Part shown: in pieces, positions 24,631-35,516 of the stretch
Layout: each line of letters starts with the position of its first letter
Position numbering within the stretch: the first letter of the stretch is position 1
Assembly: GCF_021538675.1 (NCBI RefSeq)
Contig: NZ_JAJUKH010000001.1
Coordinates: forward strand, 62,001 to 126,000
Length of the DNA: 64,000 nucleotides
Direction of reading: 5' to 3'
DNA from: Paenarthrobacter sp. AR 02
GTDB taxonomy: Bacteria > Actinomycetota > Actinomycetes > Actinomycetales > Micrococcaceae
Position numbers and translations under genes: made by a program
Notes under the pieces: generated by a model
Database searches by the model: none
Told to the model about the DNA's origin: nothing
The model's input: the letters and a program-made list of their open reading frames with translations, nothing else

Positions 24631-25131
24631 CTAGTAGCGCTTGGAGGCCTGGGGGTTCGCGGCCAACTCGGCTTCCACCTCTGCGTGGAATTTCTTCTCA
24701 ACAAAGAACGACAGCAACGGAATGACGCCACCGAGTGCCAGCAGGACCATCTTGGAGAACGGCCACCGCATCAGGGACCACAGCCGGAAGTTCGAGACCA
24801 GATAGACCACGTACATCCAGCCATGGACGATCAGCACCGTCGTGGAGATGTTGAAGCCGCCAAGGACTCCCTTCGGCTCGGACTCGGCGAAACCGAAACC
24901 GAACGGCTGTCCGGTGACCGCATCGGTACCGCCCGCGTAGAGCGAAACACCGAAGGCGTAGCGGGCAATCAACTCCGCACACAGCAGCAGAAGCATCGCA
25001 CCCGTGAGGTAAGCCATCACCTTGTAGAACTTCAACGCAGAACGGATCTGGGCTTCCGTTCCGCCGAACCGCCGCTTCTTGGGCTTGTTTCCGGATTGCT
25101 CGGGCTGGATGGCCGGTTTGGGCTCAATCAT
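24631..25131 (-). CDS. DUF3817 membrane protein
   Basis: A 166-residue protein with about three or four hydrophobic helices. ALKFYKVMAYLTGAMLLLLC and VLIVHGWMYVVYLVSNFRLW are typical of DUF3817 proteins, which are common in Actinobacteria and often accompany heme or oxidase assembly genes. Its start overlaps the SURF1 stop in ATGA, so the two are coupled. Function is not established. Confidence 0.85.
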   Translation of the reverse strand: MIEPKPAIQPEQSGNKPKKRRFGGTEAQIRSALKFYKVMAYLTGAMLLLLCAELIARYAFGVSLYAGGTDAVTGQPFGFGFAESEPKGVLGGFNISTTVLIVHGWMYVVYLVSNFRLWSLMRWPFSKMVLLALGGVIPLLSFFVEKKFHAEVEAELAANPQASKRY

Positions 25132-26003
25132 TGCTGCACCTTTTGTTGTTGCTCTGGGCTTGTCGGATCTGTGCTGGTGGGCTCTACAGCGCCGTTTTCG
25201 CTGACTGTGCCGTTTTCGGCGTCGAACTCGTCGTCCTCATCCTCTTCCAGGTCCCGGCGGTGGTCGTCCTTGACCAACCGCCACCAGATGAAGATCGAGA
25301 AGCCGGCAAAGACTACCCACTCCACCGCGTAGAAGAGGTTCAGCCAGTTGACCTGCTCGGCAGGCGGCTGCGCGGGGATATTGAGGGGCTTCATGGTGTC
25401 GGAGGCCGGCACCGCTACCCCACCGGCCATCTCCGACGTCGCGGCGACGAAGCCGGGATAGCTGGAGACTTGCCAGTCGTTGATGAGTTCCGCGGTGGAC
25501 ACCGCCGACGCGCGTCCTGGACCGGCGTCGACGTTCGGTACGGGGGCTTCAGACGGGATGAGGCGACCGGTCAAGGTGATAGTGCCCGACGGCGGCGGCC
25601 CGGCTTGGGAGGCGTCGGCGACCCAGCCGCGGGCTACCGGAATCCAGGTCCGGGGCGAGGCGGCAACGCCGCTGAGCTTTGGGGCGTCATTGACCGCGAA
25701 GGCGGAGACGATCCAGTAACCCTTTTGGTTGTTGTACAGTCGGCCCTCCACAAGGACCTGCTTGTCGGGGTCATAGCTTCCGGTCGCGCTGACCATCTGG
25801 TCGGAGACGGATCCATGGAAGAACTCGCCCGGTTTGAGGACGTCCACAAGGGGTTTTACTTCTTCGATGCTGGACGGCGCGGGAGGCTCGTGCTGCGTGG
25901 ACCGGCTGAGCTGCCATTGACTGAGCAGCACAAACACCCCGGACAGCACAAGCGCAAAGACCAGTCCTGCGATCCAGCGGGGTTTCAACGCGGTTTTTAA
26001 CAC
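25128..26003 (-). CDS. SURF1-family cytochrome oxidase assembly protein
   Basis: A 291-residue protein. It has an N-terminal membrane helix (WIAGLVFALVLSGVFVLLSQ) with the SURF1 motif WQLSRS just after it, a large extracytoplasmic domain (VLVEGRLYNNQKGYWIVSAF), and a second helix with LNLFYAVEWVVFAGFSIFIW followed by RLVKDD. An acidic tail ends the protein. SURF1 proteins help assemble heme a-containing cytochrome c oxidase. The start is GTG at 26003, with TACGGT six bases upstream. Confidence 0.9.
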   Translation of the reverse strand: MLKTALKPRWIAGLVFALVLSGVFVLLSQWQLSRSTQHEPPAPSSIEEVKPLVDVLKPGEFFHGSVSDQMVSATGSYDPDKQVLVEGRLYNNQKGYWIVSAFAVNDAPKLSGVAASPRTWIPVARGWVADASQAGPPPSGTITLTGRLIPSEAPVPNVDAGPGRASAVSTAELINDWQVSSYPGFVAATSEMAGGVAVPASDTMKPLNIPAQPPAEQVNWLNLFYAVEWVVFAGFSIFIWWRLVKDDHRRDLEEDEDDEFDAENGTVSENGAVEPTSTDPTSPEQQQKVQQ

Positions 26004-26009
26004 CCCTTA

Positions 26010-26015
26010 ACCGTA
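26010..26015 (-). promoter_or_regulatory. -10 element TACGGT for leaderless SURF1 gene
   Basis: TACGGT lies six bases before the GTG of the SURF1 gene on the minus strand. Confidence 0.4.
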
Positions 26016-26063
26016 CTTCGTCCAGCTGTAGAACAACGAAACGGGTGTTCAGTGAACGGGACT

Positions 26064-26552
26064 TCAGTGGTCGAAGAACACCAAGCTGGAGTTGATGAGC
26101 TCTGAGATGACTTCGGGATCGTGCGCCCGGCGGAGTGATTCCCGGAAGGATTCCTTCGACAGGGACCGTGCGAGGGTGGCCAGCACCTCAAGGTGGTCCG
26201 AGAAGGAGCTTGCCGGGGTGGCGATGAGGAGGATCAGGGTTGCAGGCCCATCGGTTGCGCCGAAATCCAGGGCGTGGCCGAATTTGGTCACGCCCACCGC
26301 GATGGAGATCCTGTCCACATACTCGCTGCGGGCGTGCGGAAGACCTATACCCCCGGGAAGCCCCGTCGCCAGCTGGTGTTCACGTGAATGTACCTGCTCC
26401 AGGAAGCCCTCGAGGTTGGTGATCCGGCCAGCCGCGTGGAGCTTCGTGGCCAGTTGGGCCGCAGCATCGATCTTGTCCTGGGCGACGAGTTCGAGGATGA
26501 CAGTGTCCGGGGTTGTCAGTTCCGCGTCATACCGGTCAAGTGGTTCAGCCAA
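26064..26552 (-). CDS. PTS fructose/mannitol-type EIIA protein
   Basis: A 162-residue single EIIA domain. GIGLPHARSEYVDRISIAVG contains the phosphorylatable His (about residue 73). ATLILLIATPASSFSDHLEV and LATLARSLSKESFRESL are also family strings. The protein stands alone without IIB or IIC, so it may be regulatory or serve a distant permease. TTG at 26552 is used as start because GGAGGGAA lies seven bases upstream. It begins 48 bases after glpD and is probably cotranscribed with it. Confidence 0.88.
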   Translation of the reverse strand: MAEPLDRYDAELTTPDTVILELVAQDKIDAAAQLATKLHAAGRITNLEGFLEQVHSREHQLATGLPGGIGLPHARSEYVDRISIAVGVTKFGHALDFGATDGPATLILLIATPASSFSDHLEVLATLARSLSKESFRESLRRAHDPEVISELINSSLVFFDH

Positions 26553-26600
26553 GTCGTGTTCCCTCCAGTGTGGCCCTGGGACCGCATTTCCCTGAACTGG

Positions 26601-28355
26601 TCAGCGAAGGGGAACGATGTCATCCACCCCCATGCGTGCGGCATCGGCTGATTCGTCATCGGGTTGCTGCTGACTGAGTCGTTCAGCTTCCACCCGCGCC
26701 AGGTAGTGCTTGATCTCGCTTTCGCGCTGGGTCTCGCTCCAGCCAAGGATTTCTCCCATCAGCTTAGCTACTACGGGCGCGGCAGACACACCCCGGTCCC
26801 AGGCTTCGATGGAAATACGGGTGCGGCGGGTCAAAACGTCATCAACGTGACGGGCGCCTTCGTGGGTTGTTGCATATACGACCTCCGCGGCGAGGTAGTC
26901 GTCTGCACCGGGAAGGGGTTCTGCCAGTTCCGGTCGGTTGGAGATGATGTCCAGGACTTCCGGGGTCATTGAGCCGAAACGGTTGAGCAGGTGCTCGACG
27001 CGGGCAACGTGGACACCGGCCTGCTCGGCGGACCTGCCACGCCGGTTCCACGCGGCCTTGAATCCTTCGGCGCCGAGCAGCGGAATGGTTTCAGTGCAGC
27101 TGGAGGGAACACGCTCGTCCATGGCCCTGGTGGCCTCGTCCACTGCATCCTTGGCCATGATCCGGTAGGTGGTGTACTTTCCACCGGCCACTACTACCAA
27201 GCCCGGCACGGGATGCGCCACAACGTGTTCGCGGGACAACTTGGCCGTGGAATCGTTGTCGCCGGCCAGGAGCGGACGGAGCCCTGCGTAGACTCCCTCC
27301 ACGTCTTCCCGTGTCAATGGACGCTTCAGGACCTTGTTGACGTGGTCCAGCACGTAGTCAATGTCCTTGCTGGAAGCCGCCGGGTGCGCCTTGTCCAGCT
27401 TCCAGTCGGTATCCGTGGTCCCAATGATCCAGTGCCGTCCCCAGGGAATGACGAACAGCACTGACTTTTCCGTACGCAGGATCAACCCCACGGTGGACTG
27501 GAAACGGTCGCGGGGCACAACGAGGTGTATGCCCTTGGAAGCCCTGACTTTGAGCTGCCCACGATCTGTGACCATTGCCTGGGTTTCATCCGTCCAGACG
27601 CCGGTGGCGTTGACTACCTGCTTGGCCCTGACCTCAAAGACACTGCCGTCCTCTTGGTTTTCGACCTTGGCGCCCACCACGCGTTCGCCTTCCCGGAGGA
27701 AGTCGACCACCCGGACCCGGTTGGCTGCGTGCGCACCGTAATGGGCGGCAGTCCTGACCAGGTTGACCACCAGCCGGGCGTCATCGACCTGGGCGTCGTA
27801 GTAGCGGATGGACCCAACGAAGGCGTCATCCTTGAGACTCGGAGCAGCGCGCAGGGTGCCGCGCCGGAAGAGGTGCTTATGCATGGGCACGCCTCGGCTG
27901 TGACCGGATGTCAGGCCCAGGGTGTCATACAGCATAATGCCGGCGCCCACGTAGGGGCGCTCCCAGAAGCGGCGGGTCAGCGGATACAGGAAAGGAACGG
28001 GGCGGACCAGGTGGGGCGCGATCTGCTGGATCAGCAGCCCGCGTTCCTGCAGTGCTTCCTGGACCAGCCCGAAATCGAGCATCTCCAAATAGCGGAGTCC
28101 ACCGTGGATGAGCTTGGACGAGCGGGACGAAGTTCCTGAGGCCCAGTCCCTGGCTTCGACGATCCCTACGGTCAGGCCGCGGGTCACGGCATCCAAGGCT
28201 GCGCCGGCTCCCACCACCCCGCCGCCCACGATCAGGATGTCGAGCTCCTTGCCGGCTTCGGCCGTGGCTTTCAGGACTTCGATCGACGCGGCGCGGGATT
28301 CCGGGCTCAAAGCTCCCTGCGAATTCCCCTGCGGACCGCCTGCGATATTGCTCAT
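26601..28355 (-). CDS. glpD: Glycerol-3-phosphate dehydrogenase
   Basis: A 584-residue FAD enzyme that oxidises glycerol 3-phosphate to dihydroxyacetone phosphate at the membrane. The FAD-binding motif ILIVGGGVVGAGAALDAVTR is near residue 35. SSRSSKLIHGGLRYLEMLDF and VIPWGRHWIIGTTDTDW are GlpD signatures, and a helical C-terminal domain follows. The ATG at 28355 follows GAGGAGGGG; the longer frame to 28427 is not needed. A PTS EIIA gene follows closely. Confidence 0.95.
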   Translation of the reverse strand: MSNIAGGPQGNSQGALSPESRAASIEVLKATAEAGKELDILIVGGGVVGAGAALDAVTRGLTVGIVEARDWASGTSSRSSKLIHGGLRYLEMLDFGLVQEALQERGLLIQQIAPHLVRPVPFLYPLTRRFWERPYVGAGIMLYDTLGLTSGHSRGVPMHKHLFRRGTLRAAPSLKDDAFVGSIRYYDAQVDDARLVVNLVRTAAHYGAHAANRVRVVDFLREGERVVGAKVENQEDGSVFEVRAKQVVNATGVWTDETQAMVTDRGQLKVRASKGIHLVVPRDRFQSTVGLILRTEKSVLFVIPWGRHWIIGTTDTDWKLDKAHPAASSKDIDYVLDHVNKVLKRPLTREDVEGVYAGLRPLLAGDNDSTAKLSREHVVAHPVPGLVVVAGGKYTTYRIMAKDAVDEATRAMDERVPSSCTETIPLLGAEGFKAAWNRRGRSAEQAGVHVARVEHLLNRFGSMTPEVLDIISNRPELAEPLPGADDYLAAEVVYATTHEGARHVDDVLTRRTRISIEAWDRGVSAAPVVAKLMGEILGWSETQRESEIKHYLARVEAERLSQQQPDDESADAARMGVDDIVPLR

Positions 28356-28435
28356 CGGACCCCTCCTCAAACGCAACAGCTGGTAGTTCCCTACCCTACT
28401 TGCTGGGTGCTTCCTTGGGCAGGGCACCGGAACGC

Positions 28436-28473
28436 AAAAACCCCGGCTTCCGGATGTTATCCGGAAGCCGGGG
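28436..28473 (-). terminator. Rho-independent terminator of guaB3
   Basis: CCCCGGCTTCCGGAT and ATCCGGAAGCCGGGG pair perfectly over 15 bp around GTT. On the minus strand a TTTTT run follows the stem. It lies 13 bases past the guaB3 stop. Confidence 0.9.
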
Positions 28474-28486
28474 CTTCAAAGCAGAA

Positions 28487-29623
28487 TCAGTTGCCCGAGT
28501 ACGGTGACACGACGACGTCAACGCGCTGGAACTCCTTGAGGTCCGAGTACCCGGTGGTGGCCATGGAGCGCCTCAGCGCACCAATCAGGTTGGACGTGCC
28601 GTCCGTGTGGTGGCCCGGTCCGAAAAGTACCTCTTCCAACGGACCCACCGTACCGACGTTGACGCGGTCTCCACGGGGTGTTTCGAGGTGGTGTGCTTCC
28701 GGGCCCCAGTGCCAGCCGCGGCCGGGTGCTTCCTCGGCGCGGGCCAGAGCGCTGCCGAGCATGACGGCGTCGGCTCCCATGGCGATGGCTTTGACAATGT
28801 CGCCCGAGCTGCCCATGCCGCCGTCGGCAATGACGTGGACGTAACGGCCGCCGGACTCGTCCATGTAATCACGGCGGGCGGCCGCGACGTCGGAAATTGC
28901 CGAAGCCATGGGTGAGTGGATCCCCAGGGCGCGGCGGGTGGTGGTTGTTGCACCGCCGCCGAAGCCAACCAGCACACCGGCAGCCCCCGTGCGCATGAGG
29001 TGCAGGGCTGGCGTGTAGCCGGCGGCTCCGCCCACGATCACGGGTACATCGAGCTCGTAGATGAACTGCTTGAGGTTCAACGGCTCGTGGTTCTTGGAGA
29101 CGTGTTCCGCCGAAACGGTGGTGCCGCGGATGACGAAGATGTCGACGCCGGCCGCCACCACGGTCTTGTAGTGTTCCTGGGTCCGCTGCGGTGTCAGGGA
29201 GCCTGCAACAGTGACGCCTGCGGCGCGGATCTCTGCGAGGCGGGAGCTGATGAGCTCAGGCTGGATGGGTGCCATGTACAGGTCCTGCATGCGCCGGGTG
29301 ACGGCCGGGCTGCTGGTCTCGTCCGCCAGTCCTGCGATCTCGTCGAGGACCTTCTGCGGGTCTTCGTAGCGCGTCCAAAGGCCCTCAAGGTCAAGGACGC
29401 CGAGACCACCGAGCCGACCAAAAGCGATGGCGGTATCGGGGGACATCACAGAGTCCATGGGGGCTGCGATGACCGGAGTCTCAAACTTGTAGGCATCGAT
29501 CTGCCAGGAAACAGAGACGTCCTTCGGGTCACGTGTCCGGCGGTTCGGAACGATCGCAATGTCATCCAGGGAGTAGGCACGACGCCCACGCTTGCCACGG
29601 CCAATCTCAATCTCATAAGTCAC
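28487..29623 (-). CDS. guaB3: GuaB3-type IMP dehydrogenase-related protein
   Basis: A 378-residue IMPDH/GMP-reductase barrel without CBS domains. FETPVIAAPMDSVMSPDTAI and VHVIADGGMGSSGDIVKAIA are the barrel strands and the phosphate-binding Gly motif. In the catalytic loop, VGFGGGATTTTRRALGI has Thr where true IMPDHs have Cys (compare GSICTTR in guaB of this window). The enzyme activity of GuaB3 proteins differs between lineages. The start is GTG at 29623, six bases after TAAACT. Confidence 0.9.
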   Translation of the reverse strand: MTYEIEIGRGKRGRRAYSLDDIAIVPNRRTRDPKDVSVSWQIDAYKFETPVIAAPMDSVMSPDTAIAFGRLGGLGVLDLEGLWTRYEDPQKVLDEIAGLADETSSPAVTRRMQDLYMAPIQPELISSRLAEIRAAGVTVAGSLTPQRTQEHYKTVVAAGVDIFVIRGTTVSAEHVSKNHEPLNLKQFIYELDVPVIVGGAAGYTPALHLMRTGAAGVLVGFGGGATTTTRRALGIHSPMASAISDVAAARRDYMDESGGRYVHVIADGGMGSSGDIVKAIAMGADAVMLGSALARAEEAPGRGWHWGPEAHHLETPRGDRVNVGTVGPLEEVLFGPGHHTDGTSNLIGALRRSMATTGYSDLKEFQRVDVVVSPYSGN

Positions 29624-29629
29624 TGCTCG

Positions 29630-29635
29630 AGTTTA
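29630..29635 (-). promoter_or_regulatory. -10 element TAAACT for leaderless guaB3
   Basis: TAAACT lies six bases before the GTG start on the minus strand; there is no ribosome-binding site. Confidence 0.4.
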
Positions 29636-29694
29636 TCCCACCAACTCCACGCCACCGGCCCGGCCCAGCCACGCGGCGCCACGAGACACCGTGA

Positions 29695-31587
29695 CTAAGG
29701 AACGTTCCGACTGGTTTCGTCCACGGACAGCTGGGATTCGAACATCCGGAAATACCGGCCACGCAGCGCAACAAGCTCCTTATGCGTCCCCTGCTCGGCG
29801 ATCCGGCCGTCTTCGAGCATGTACACGATGTCCGCCTTTTCGATGGTGGCCAAGCGGTGGCTGATGGCAATGATGGTGCTGCTGCGATCGGCGAAGAGAC
29901 GGGTGAAGATGCGGTGCTCGGCCAGCGCATCAATGGCGGATGTGGGCTCGTCCATGACCATGAACTCGGCGTCGCGGTAGAAGTTGCGTGCCATGGCCAG
30001 CCGCTGCCACTGGCCTCCGGATAGTCCGCTTCCCTTCCGGCCCCGGGGGTCTTCCATCCAGTTGCTGACGTGGTTCTCCAGGCCGTTGGGAAGCTTGTTG
30101 ATGAACTCCATGGCCTCCGCGTCGGAGGCGGCACGCCGGACGCGGGCATCATCGCGTGGCGCATCGACATCGCCCAGGTAAATGTTGTCGGCCGCCGTGG
30201 CGAACTCGTACTTGAGGAATTCCTGGCTCAGGACCGCGAGGTGCCTGTGCCAGCTGGTGACATCAATCCCGGCGAGGTCCACGCCGTCGAGCAGGACCTG
30301 GCCCGAATCAGGCCGGTACAGCCCGGCCAGGATGCGGATCAAGGTGGACTTTCCTGCACCGTTTTCACCGACAATGGCAATATGCTGGCCCGCTGTGATG
30401 GTCATCGAAATGCCTTTGATGACTTCGATGTCACTGCCGGTGTAGCTGAAGCGGATGCCCCTCAGTTCCACTGTCGAGGGAGATACGGCCGGGGGCTTCT
30501 CCTTGCCACTTGGAACCGGCAGCGCCATAAAGAGCTCATAGTCCTTGAGGTTGGCCAGGTCCTCATCAATGGAACTCAGCGAGGACACGAGGTTGTTGGC
30601 TGTGGACAGGGCACGGCTGACGATCTGCTGGACGTAGAGGAACTGACCTACCGGCTGCGCCCTGGCGATGATCTGCCCCACCACCCAGATCAGCGACACG
30701 ACCTCGGCGCCGTACTGCAAGGAGTCTGCTGCCAGTTGCTTGGGAATATAGCGCTTTTGGAAATCGAGGCGTCTTTTCTCGTCCGCGTCCCGCAACCGGG
30801 AGCGCAGGTCCATCAGGTACCCCACGATTCCATAAAGCCGCATTTCCGCAATGTGCTGCGGCCGGAGCAGGTTTTGCTCGATCAGCCGCCGTTGCCGGCG
30901 CGAATCCACCTGGGTGTTCCAGTGCGCGATCTGCTCACGGGAGAGCTTGAACTGCAGATAGACACTGGGCACAATCGCCACCAGCACGATCACTGCGATC
31001 CACCAACTGACAAGCAGCAACGCACCGATAGCGAGAATCACGGACACCAGCTGCGTAAAGATGGCAGCGATACGGTCCAGTACCCGGGCGTACGAATCGG
31101 AGAACCGCTTGGCGCGATCGTAGAGGTCCACCGTCTCTTTGTCGTCATAGCGCCAGAAGTCCAAGGCCAGGAAGCGTTCGTACATCATGTCGCCCACGAT
31201 CGCGCCAACCCGGAAGCTCATCAATTGCTGGATGTACCGGTCAACGCTGCTGAACGCACCCCAAAACAACCCCAAGGCCGCGGTGACGACGACGTAGAGG
31301 ACTGCCCGCGGACCGGCGTCGGGATCCCCCGCGTAACCGGCCGCCAGGGCGGTGGTGGTCAGCGCGGCAAAGTAGGTGGTGACCAGCGGCAACGTGGCCG
31401 AGATCAGTGAACCTAGAACCTTCATGACCACCGCTGCCGGGGAAGCCTTGAAGCTCACCTTGAGGACCTGCCCGACGGCGCGTGCGTACGGACGCAGCGC
31501 CAGCTTGCGGGGCGGTGCCTTGCCAGGTTGAAGCGGGTTCAGCCGGACCGACTCCGGGTGCCGCGGTTCCGCGGGCTTTTCAGACAT
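29695..31587 (-). CDS. ABC exporter, fused permease and ATPase
   Basis: A 630-residue half-transporter. The membrane domain with six helices covers about 40-345. The ATPase domain has Walker A VGENGAGKSTLIRILAG, signature LSGGQWQRLAMARN, Walker B FMVMDEPTSAID and the H-loop AISHRLATI. All motifs are intact, so a homodimer would be active. The substrate is not predictable. ATG at 31587 has TAGGCT six bases upstream. It stands between guaB3 and guaB on the same strand, with its own promoter. Confidence 0.92.
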   Translation of the reverse strand: MSEKPAEPRHPESVRLNPLQPGKAPPRKLALRPYARAVGQVLKVSFKASPAAVVMKVLGSLISATLPLVTTYFAALTTTALAAGYAGDPDAGPRAVLYVVVTAALGLFWGAFSSVDRYIQQLMSFRVGAIVGDMMYERFLALDFWRYDDKETVDLYDRAKRFSDSYARVLDRIAAIFTQLVSVILAIGALLLVSWWIAVIVLVAIVPSVYLQFKLSREQIAHWNTQVDSRRQRRLIEQNLLRPQHIAEMRLYGIVGYLMDLRSRLRDADEKRRLDFQKRYIPKQLAADSLQYGAEVVSLIWVVGQIIARAQPVGQFLYVQQIVSRALSTANNLVSSLSSIDEDLANLKDYELFMALPVPSGKEKPPAVSPSTVELRGIRFSYTGSDIEVIKGISMTITAGQHIAIVGENGAGKSTLIRILAGLYRPDSGQVLLDGVDLAGIDVTSWHRHLAVLSQEFLKYEFATAADNIYLGDVDAPRDDARVRRAASDAEAMEFINKLPNGLENHVSNWMEDPRGRKGSGLSGGQWQRLAMARNFYRDAEFMVMDEPTSAIDALAEHRIFTRLFADRSSTIIAISHRLATIEKADIVYMLEDGRIAEQGTHKELVALRGRYFRMFESQLSVDETSRNVP

Positions 31588-31593
31588 GTGCCC

Positions 31594-31599
31594 AGCCTA
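31594..31599 (-). promoter_or_regulatory. -10 element TAGGCT for leaderless ABC exporter gene
   Basis: TAGGCT is followed by six bases and the ATG at 31587 on the minus strand. Confidence 0.45.
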
Positions 31600-31636
31600 T
31601 GCTTCCGGACCGACATTTCAGCGGCCCCGGCTTAAA

Positions 31637-31674
31637 CTGCTGGTCCCCGTGGATTACTCCACGGGGACCAGCAG
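31637..31674 (-). terminator. Terminator hairpin of guaB
   Basis: CTGCTGGTCCCCGTGGA and TCCACGGGGACCAGCAG form a perfect 17-bp stem with loop TTAC, seven bases past the guaB stop. Only a short T-rich stretch (TTTAAG) follows. Confidence 0.8.
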
Positions 31675-31680
31675 ATGAGA

Positions 31681-33434
<1,754 letters not shown>

Positions 33435-35516
33435 CTAGCTGTCAGACCAGCCGGTAGCGGCCAGCAACCGTTGCTCGAACATCGGGATCATGGTCTGCAC
33501 GTACGTCTTGCTGAGGTGGTTGTCATCCTTGTAGACGTACACATTGCCCACGACTGCCGGGCATGTTCCCTGCTCACAAATGAAGTCGCTCATGTCCATC
33601 AGGAACAAGCGGTCGACTTTGCCAACGTAGTCGTCCAACGGCGAAGATGCTGCCAAAGATTCCTCCAGCGGAACATTGCAGTCGGGCGAATCCTTGCCCT
33701 TTTTCTGGACGCACTCCGGCATGTTGAAACTGAATCGCGGGTTATCCCGGACGCCCACCACGTCAATGCCAAGGTCCGTGAACGGTTTGATGCCCTCAAG
33801 GTAGCCCGGCACTTCAGTTTCGAACGGCGCGTCCACGTGCGTCAGCGACGCCACCGTGAACACGGCATCAGGCTTGTGCTCCAGGACGTAAGCGGAGCTT
33901 GCCCTGTTGAACTCGTTGCAAAAATCGGCCCGCTCCGACGATTGCGCTCCGAACCGGCAGCCGCCCTTAAGGAGCGTCACCACTTCCCAGCCATGCTGTT
34001 TGGCGATGGGGCCCAGGGCAGCCATGTACTGCTGGGAATGCGAGTCCCCCAGCACGACAATTCTCTTGGTGACCACCTCGGGCTCCTCGTTCTGGAGGCA
34101 GCCCTCAAGCACAGGATCGCTGGGCACGTTGTCCCCGGTGCACTCACCGTCAACGTTCGCCCACTCATCCTTCATGGCCGCAGGAGCAGGGATGACGAGG
34201 GCCTCCGCCGACGGCTCACCCGCATAATCCGGGGACAGCGCGGCCGCGCCCGGGGTCAGCTCATGGGGCTGGGAGGCAATTGCCGTTGCCTCTGCAGTTA
34301 TGGCGCCCTGCCAGGCAGTGACCGGCAACGCCAACAGCGCGCCGCAGGAGACAATCACGACGGCGGCACGCCAGGACCGCACGTCCGGCCACTTCCAGCG
34401 CCGCAACGGTTGCTCGACGTACCTGGTAGTGGCCACCGCAAGCACTGCGGCGGCGGCCATAATGCCCATACCTTCCAGGATGTTCGGCGTGGTGGTCCCG
34501 GAAGCGAGCAGGAAGAACACCAGGATGGGCCAGTGCCACAGGTACAGGGCGTAGGAAATACCTCCCACAGCGACCAACGGGCGGGAACTGAGGATCCGGT
34601 CAACACCCCACCTGCTGCCGCTCTGCCCCGCGACAATGACAGCCGCCGCAGCCAGGGTGGGCCACAGTGCCACGAAGCCCGGGAAGGAACGGTCAACCGT
34701 GAGCAGCAGCCCACAGGAGAGCATGGCTGCGATGCCGGCCCAGCCCAGGAAAACCCGGAGTCTCCGCCCCGGTTTCAGGTATGGCAGGGCCAGCGCAAGC
34801 AAGGAACCCAGGGCGAACTCCCACAGCCGGGCGCGGGTGTCGAAGTAGGCGTAGGCCTGGTTGCTGTAGGTCTCCTGGATCGAGAACAGCAGTGACGCTA
34901 CGAACACCACAGCGAACGCCACGAAAAGGAGTTGTCGATGGCTTACGGCCTTCCGCCCCGGAAACCGTTTGGCAAGATGCGGCTGCAACAGTGCAATGCC
35001 GGCGAAGATCAGCGGCCACAGAATGAACACCTGACCCTGCACTGACAGCGACCAAAAGTGCTGGAGCGGGCTGGCATCCACATGCTGCTGGGCGTAGTAG
35101 TCCACAGCGAAAGCAGCAAGCTGCCAGTTTTGCCGGTACAGGAGGGAAGCCCACGCTTCAGTGAGGACATCGGGCCAACGGCTCTGCGGGATAAGCGCCC
35201 AGGTCCCGGCGAGGATCGCCAGCAACACCACGACGACGGCTGGCAGCAAACGCTTGAAAACGTGCAGCCAGTGCCCCACAAGGCGCAAGGGCCGGTTAGC
35301 CTCAACTTTGCGGGTGAAGGACAACGTCAACAGGAACGCCGAGATCAACAGGAAAACGTCTACCCCGCCGGAAACCTTGCCGAGCCAGATATGGTAGGCC
35401 GCCACCATGACCACAGCCAAGGCACGCAGGCCCTGGACTTCCGGGCGGAAGCGGCGTTCCGACGTCGTGGTTTCCGGGGTTCCTGACGCAGTCGTGGCGC
35501 TCTGGGTTTCCATCAT
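33435..35516 (-). CDS. OafA-type membrane O-acyltransferase with SGNH domain (second copy)
   Basis: A 693-residue protein. The acyltransferase-3 domain has about ten or eleven membrane helices (RFRPEVQGLRALAVVMVAAY and GGVDVFLLISAFLLTLSF at the start). A periplasmic SGNH domain follows from about residue 440, with the Ser motif IVVLGDSHSQQYMAALG and the terminal DDNHLSKTY block (Asp and His). Such proteins O-acetylate cell-surface glycans. The ATG at 35516 overlaps the stop of the upstream paralogue (ATGA). It is clearly a tandem duplicate of the next entry. Confidence 0.88.
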   Translation of the reverse strand: MMETQSATTASGTPETTTSERRFRPEVQGLRALAVVMVAAYHIWLGKVSGGVDVFLLISAFLLTLSFTRKVEANRPLRLVGHWLHVFKRLLPAVVVVLLAILAGTWALIPQSRWPDVLTEAWASLLYRQNWQLAAFAVDYYAQQHVDASPLQHFWSLSVQGQVFILWPLIFAGIALLQPHLAKRFPGRKAVSHRQLLFVAFAVVFVASLLFSIQETYSNQAYAYFDTRARLWEFALGSLLALALPYLKPGRRLRVFLGWAGIAAMLSCGLLLTVDRSFPGFVALWPTLAAAAVIVAGQSGSRWGVDRILSSRPLVAVGGISYALYLWHWPILVFFLLASGTTTPNILEGMGIMAAAAVLAVATTRYVEQPLRRWKWPDVRSWRAAVVIVSCGALLALPVTAWQGAITAEATAIASQPHELTPGAAALSPDYAGEPSAEALVIPAPAAMKDEWANVDGECTGDNVPSDPVLEGCLQNEEPEVVTKRIVVLGDSHSQQYMAALGPIAKQHGWEVVTLLKGGCRFGAQSSERADFCNEFNRASSAYVLEHKPDAVFTVASLTHVDAPFETEVPGYLEGIKPFTDLGIDVVGVRDNPRFSFNMPECVQKKGKDSPDCNVPLEESLAASSPLDDYVGKVDRLFLMDMSDFICEQGTCPAVVGNVYVYKDDNHLSKTYVQTMIPMFEQRLLAATGWSDS

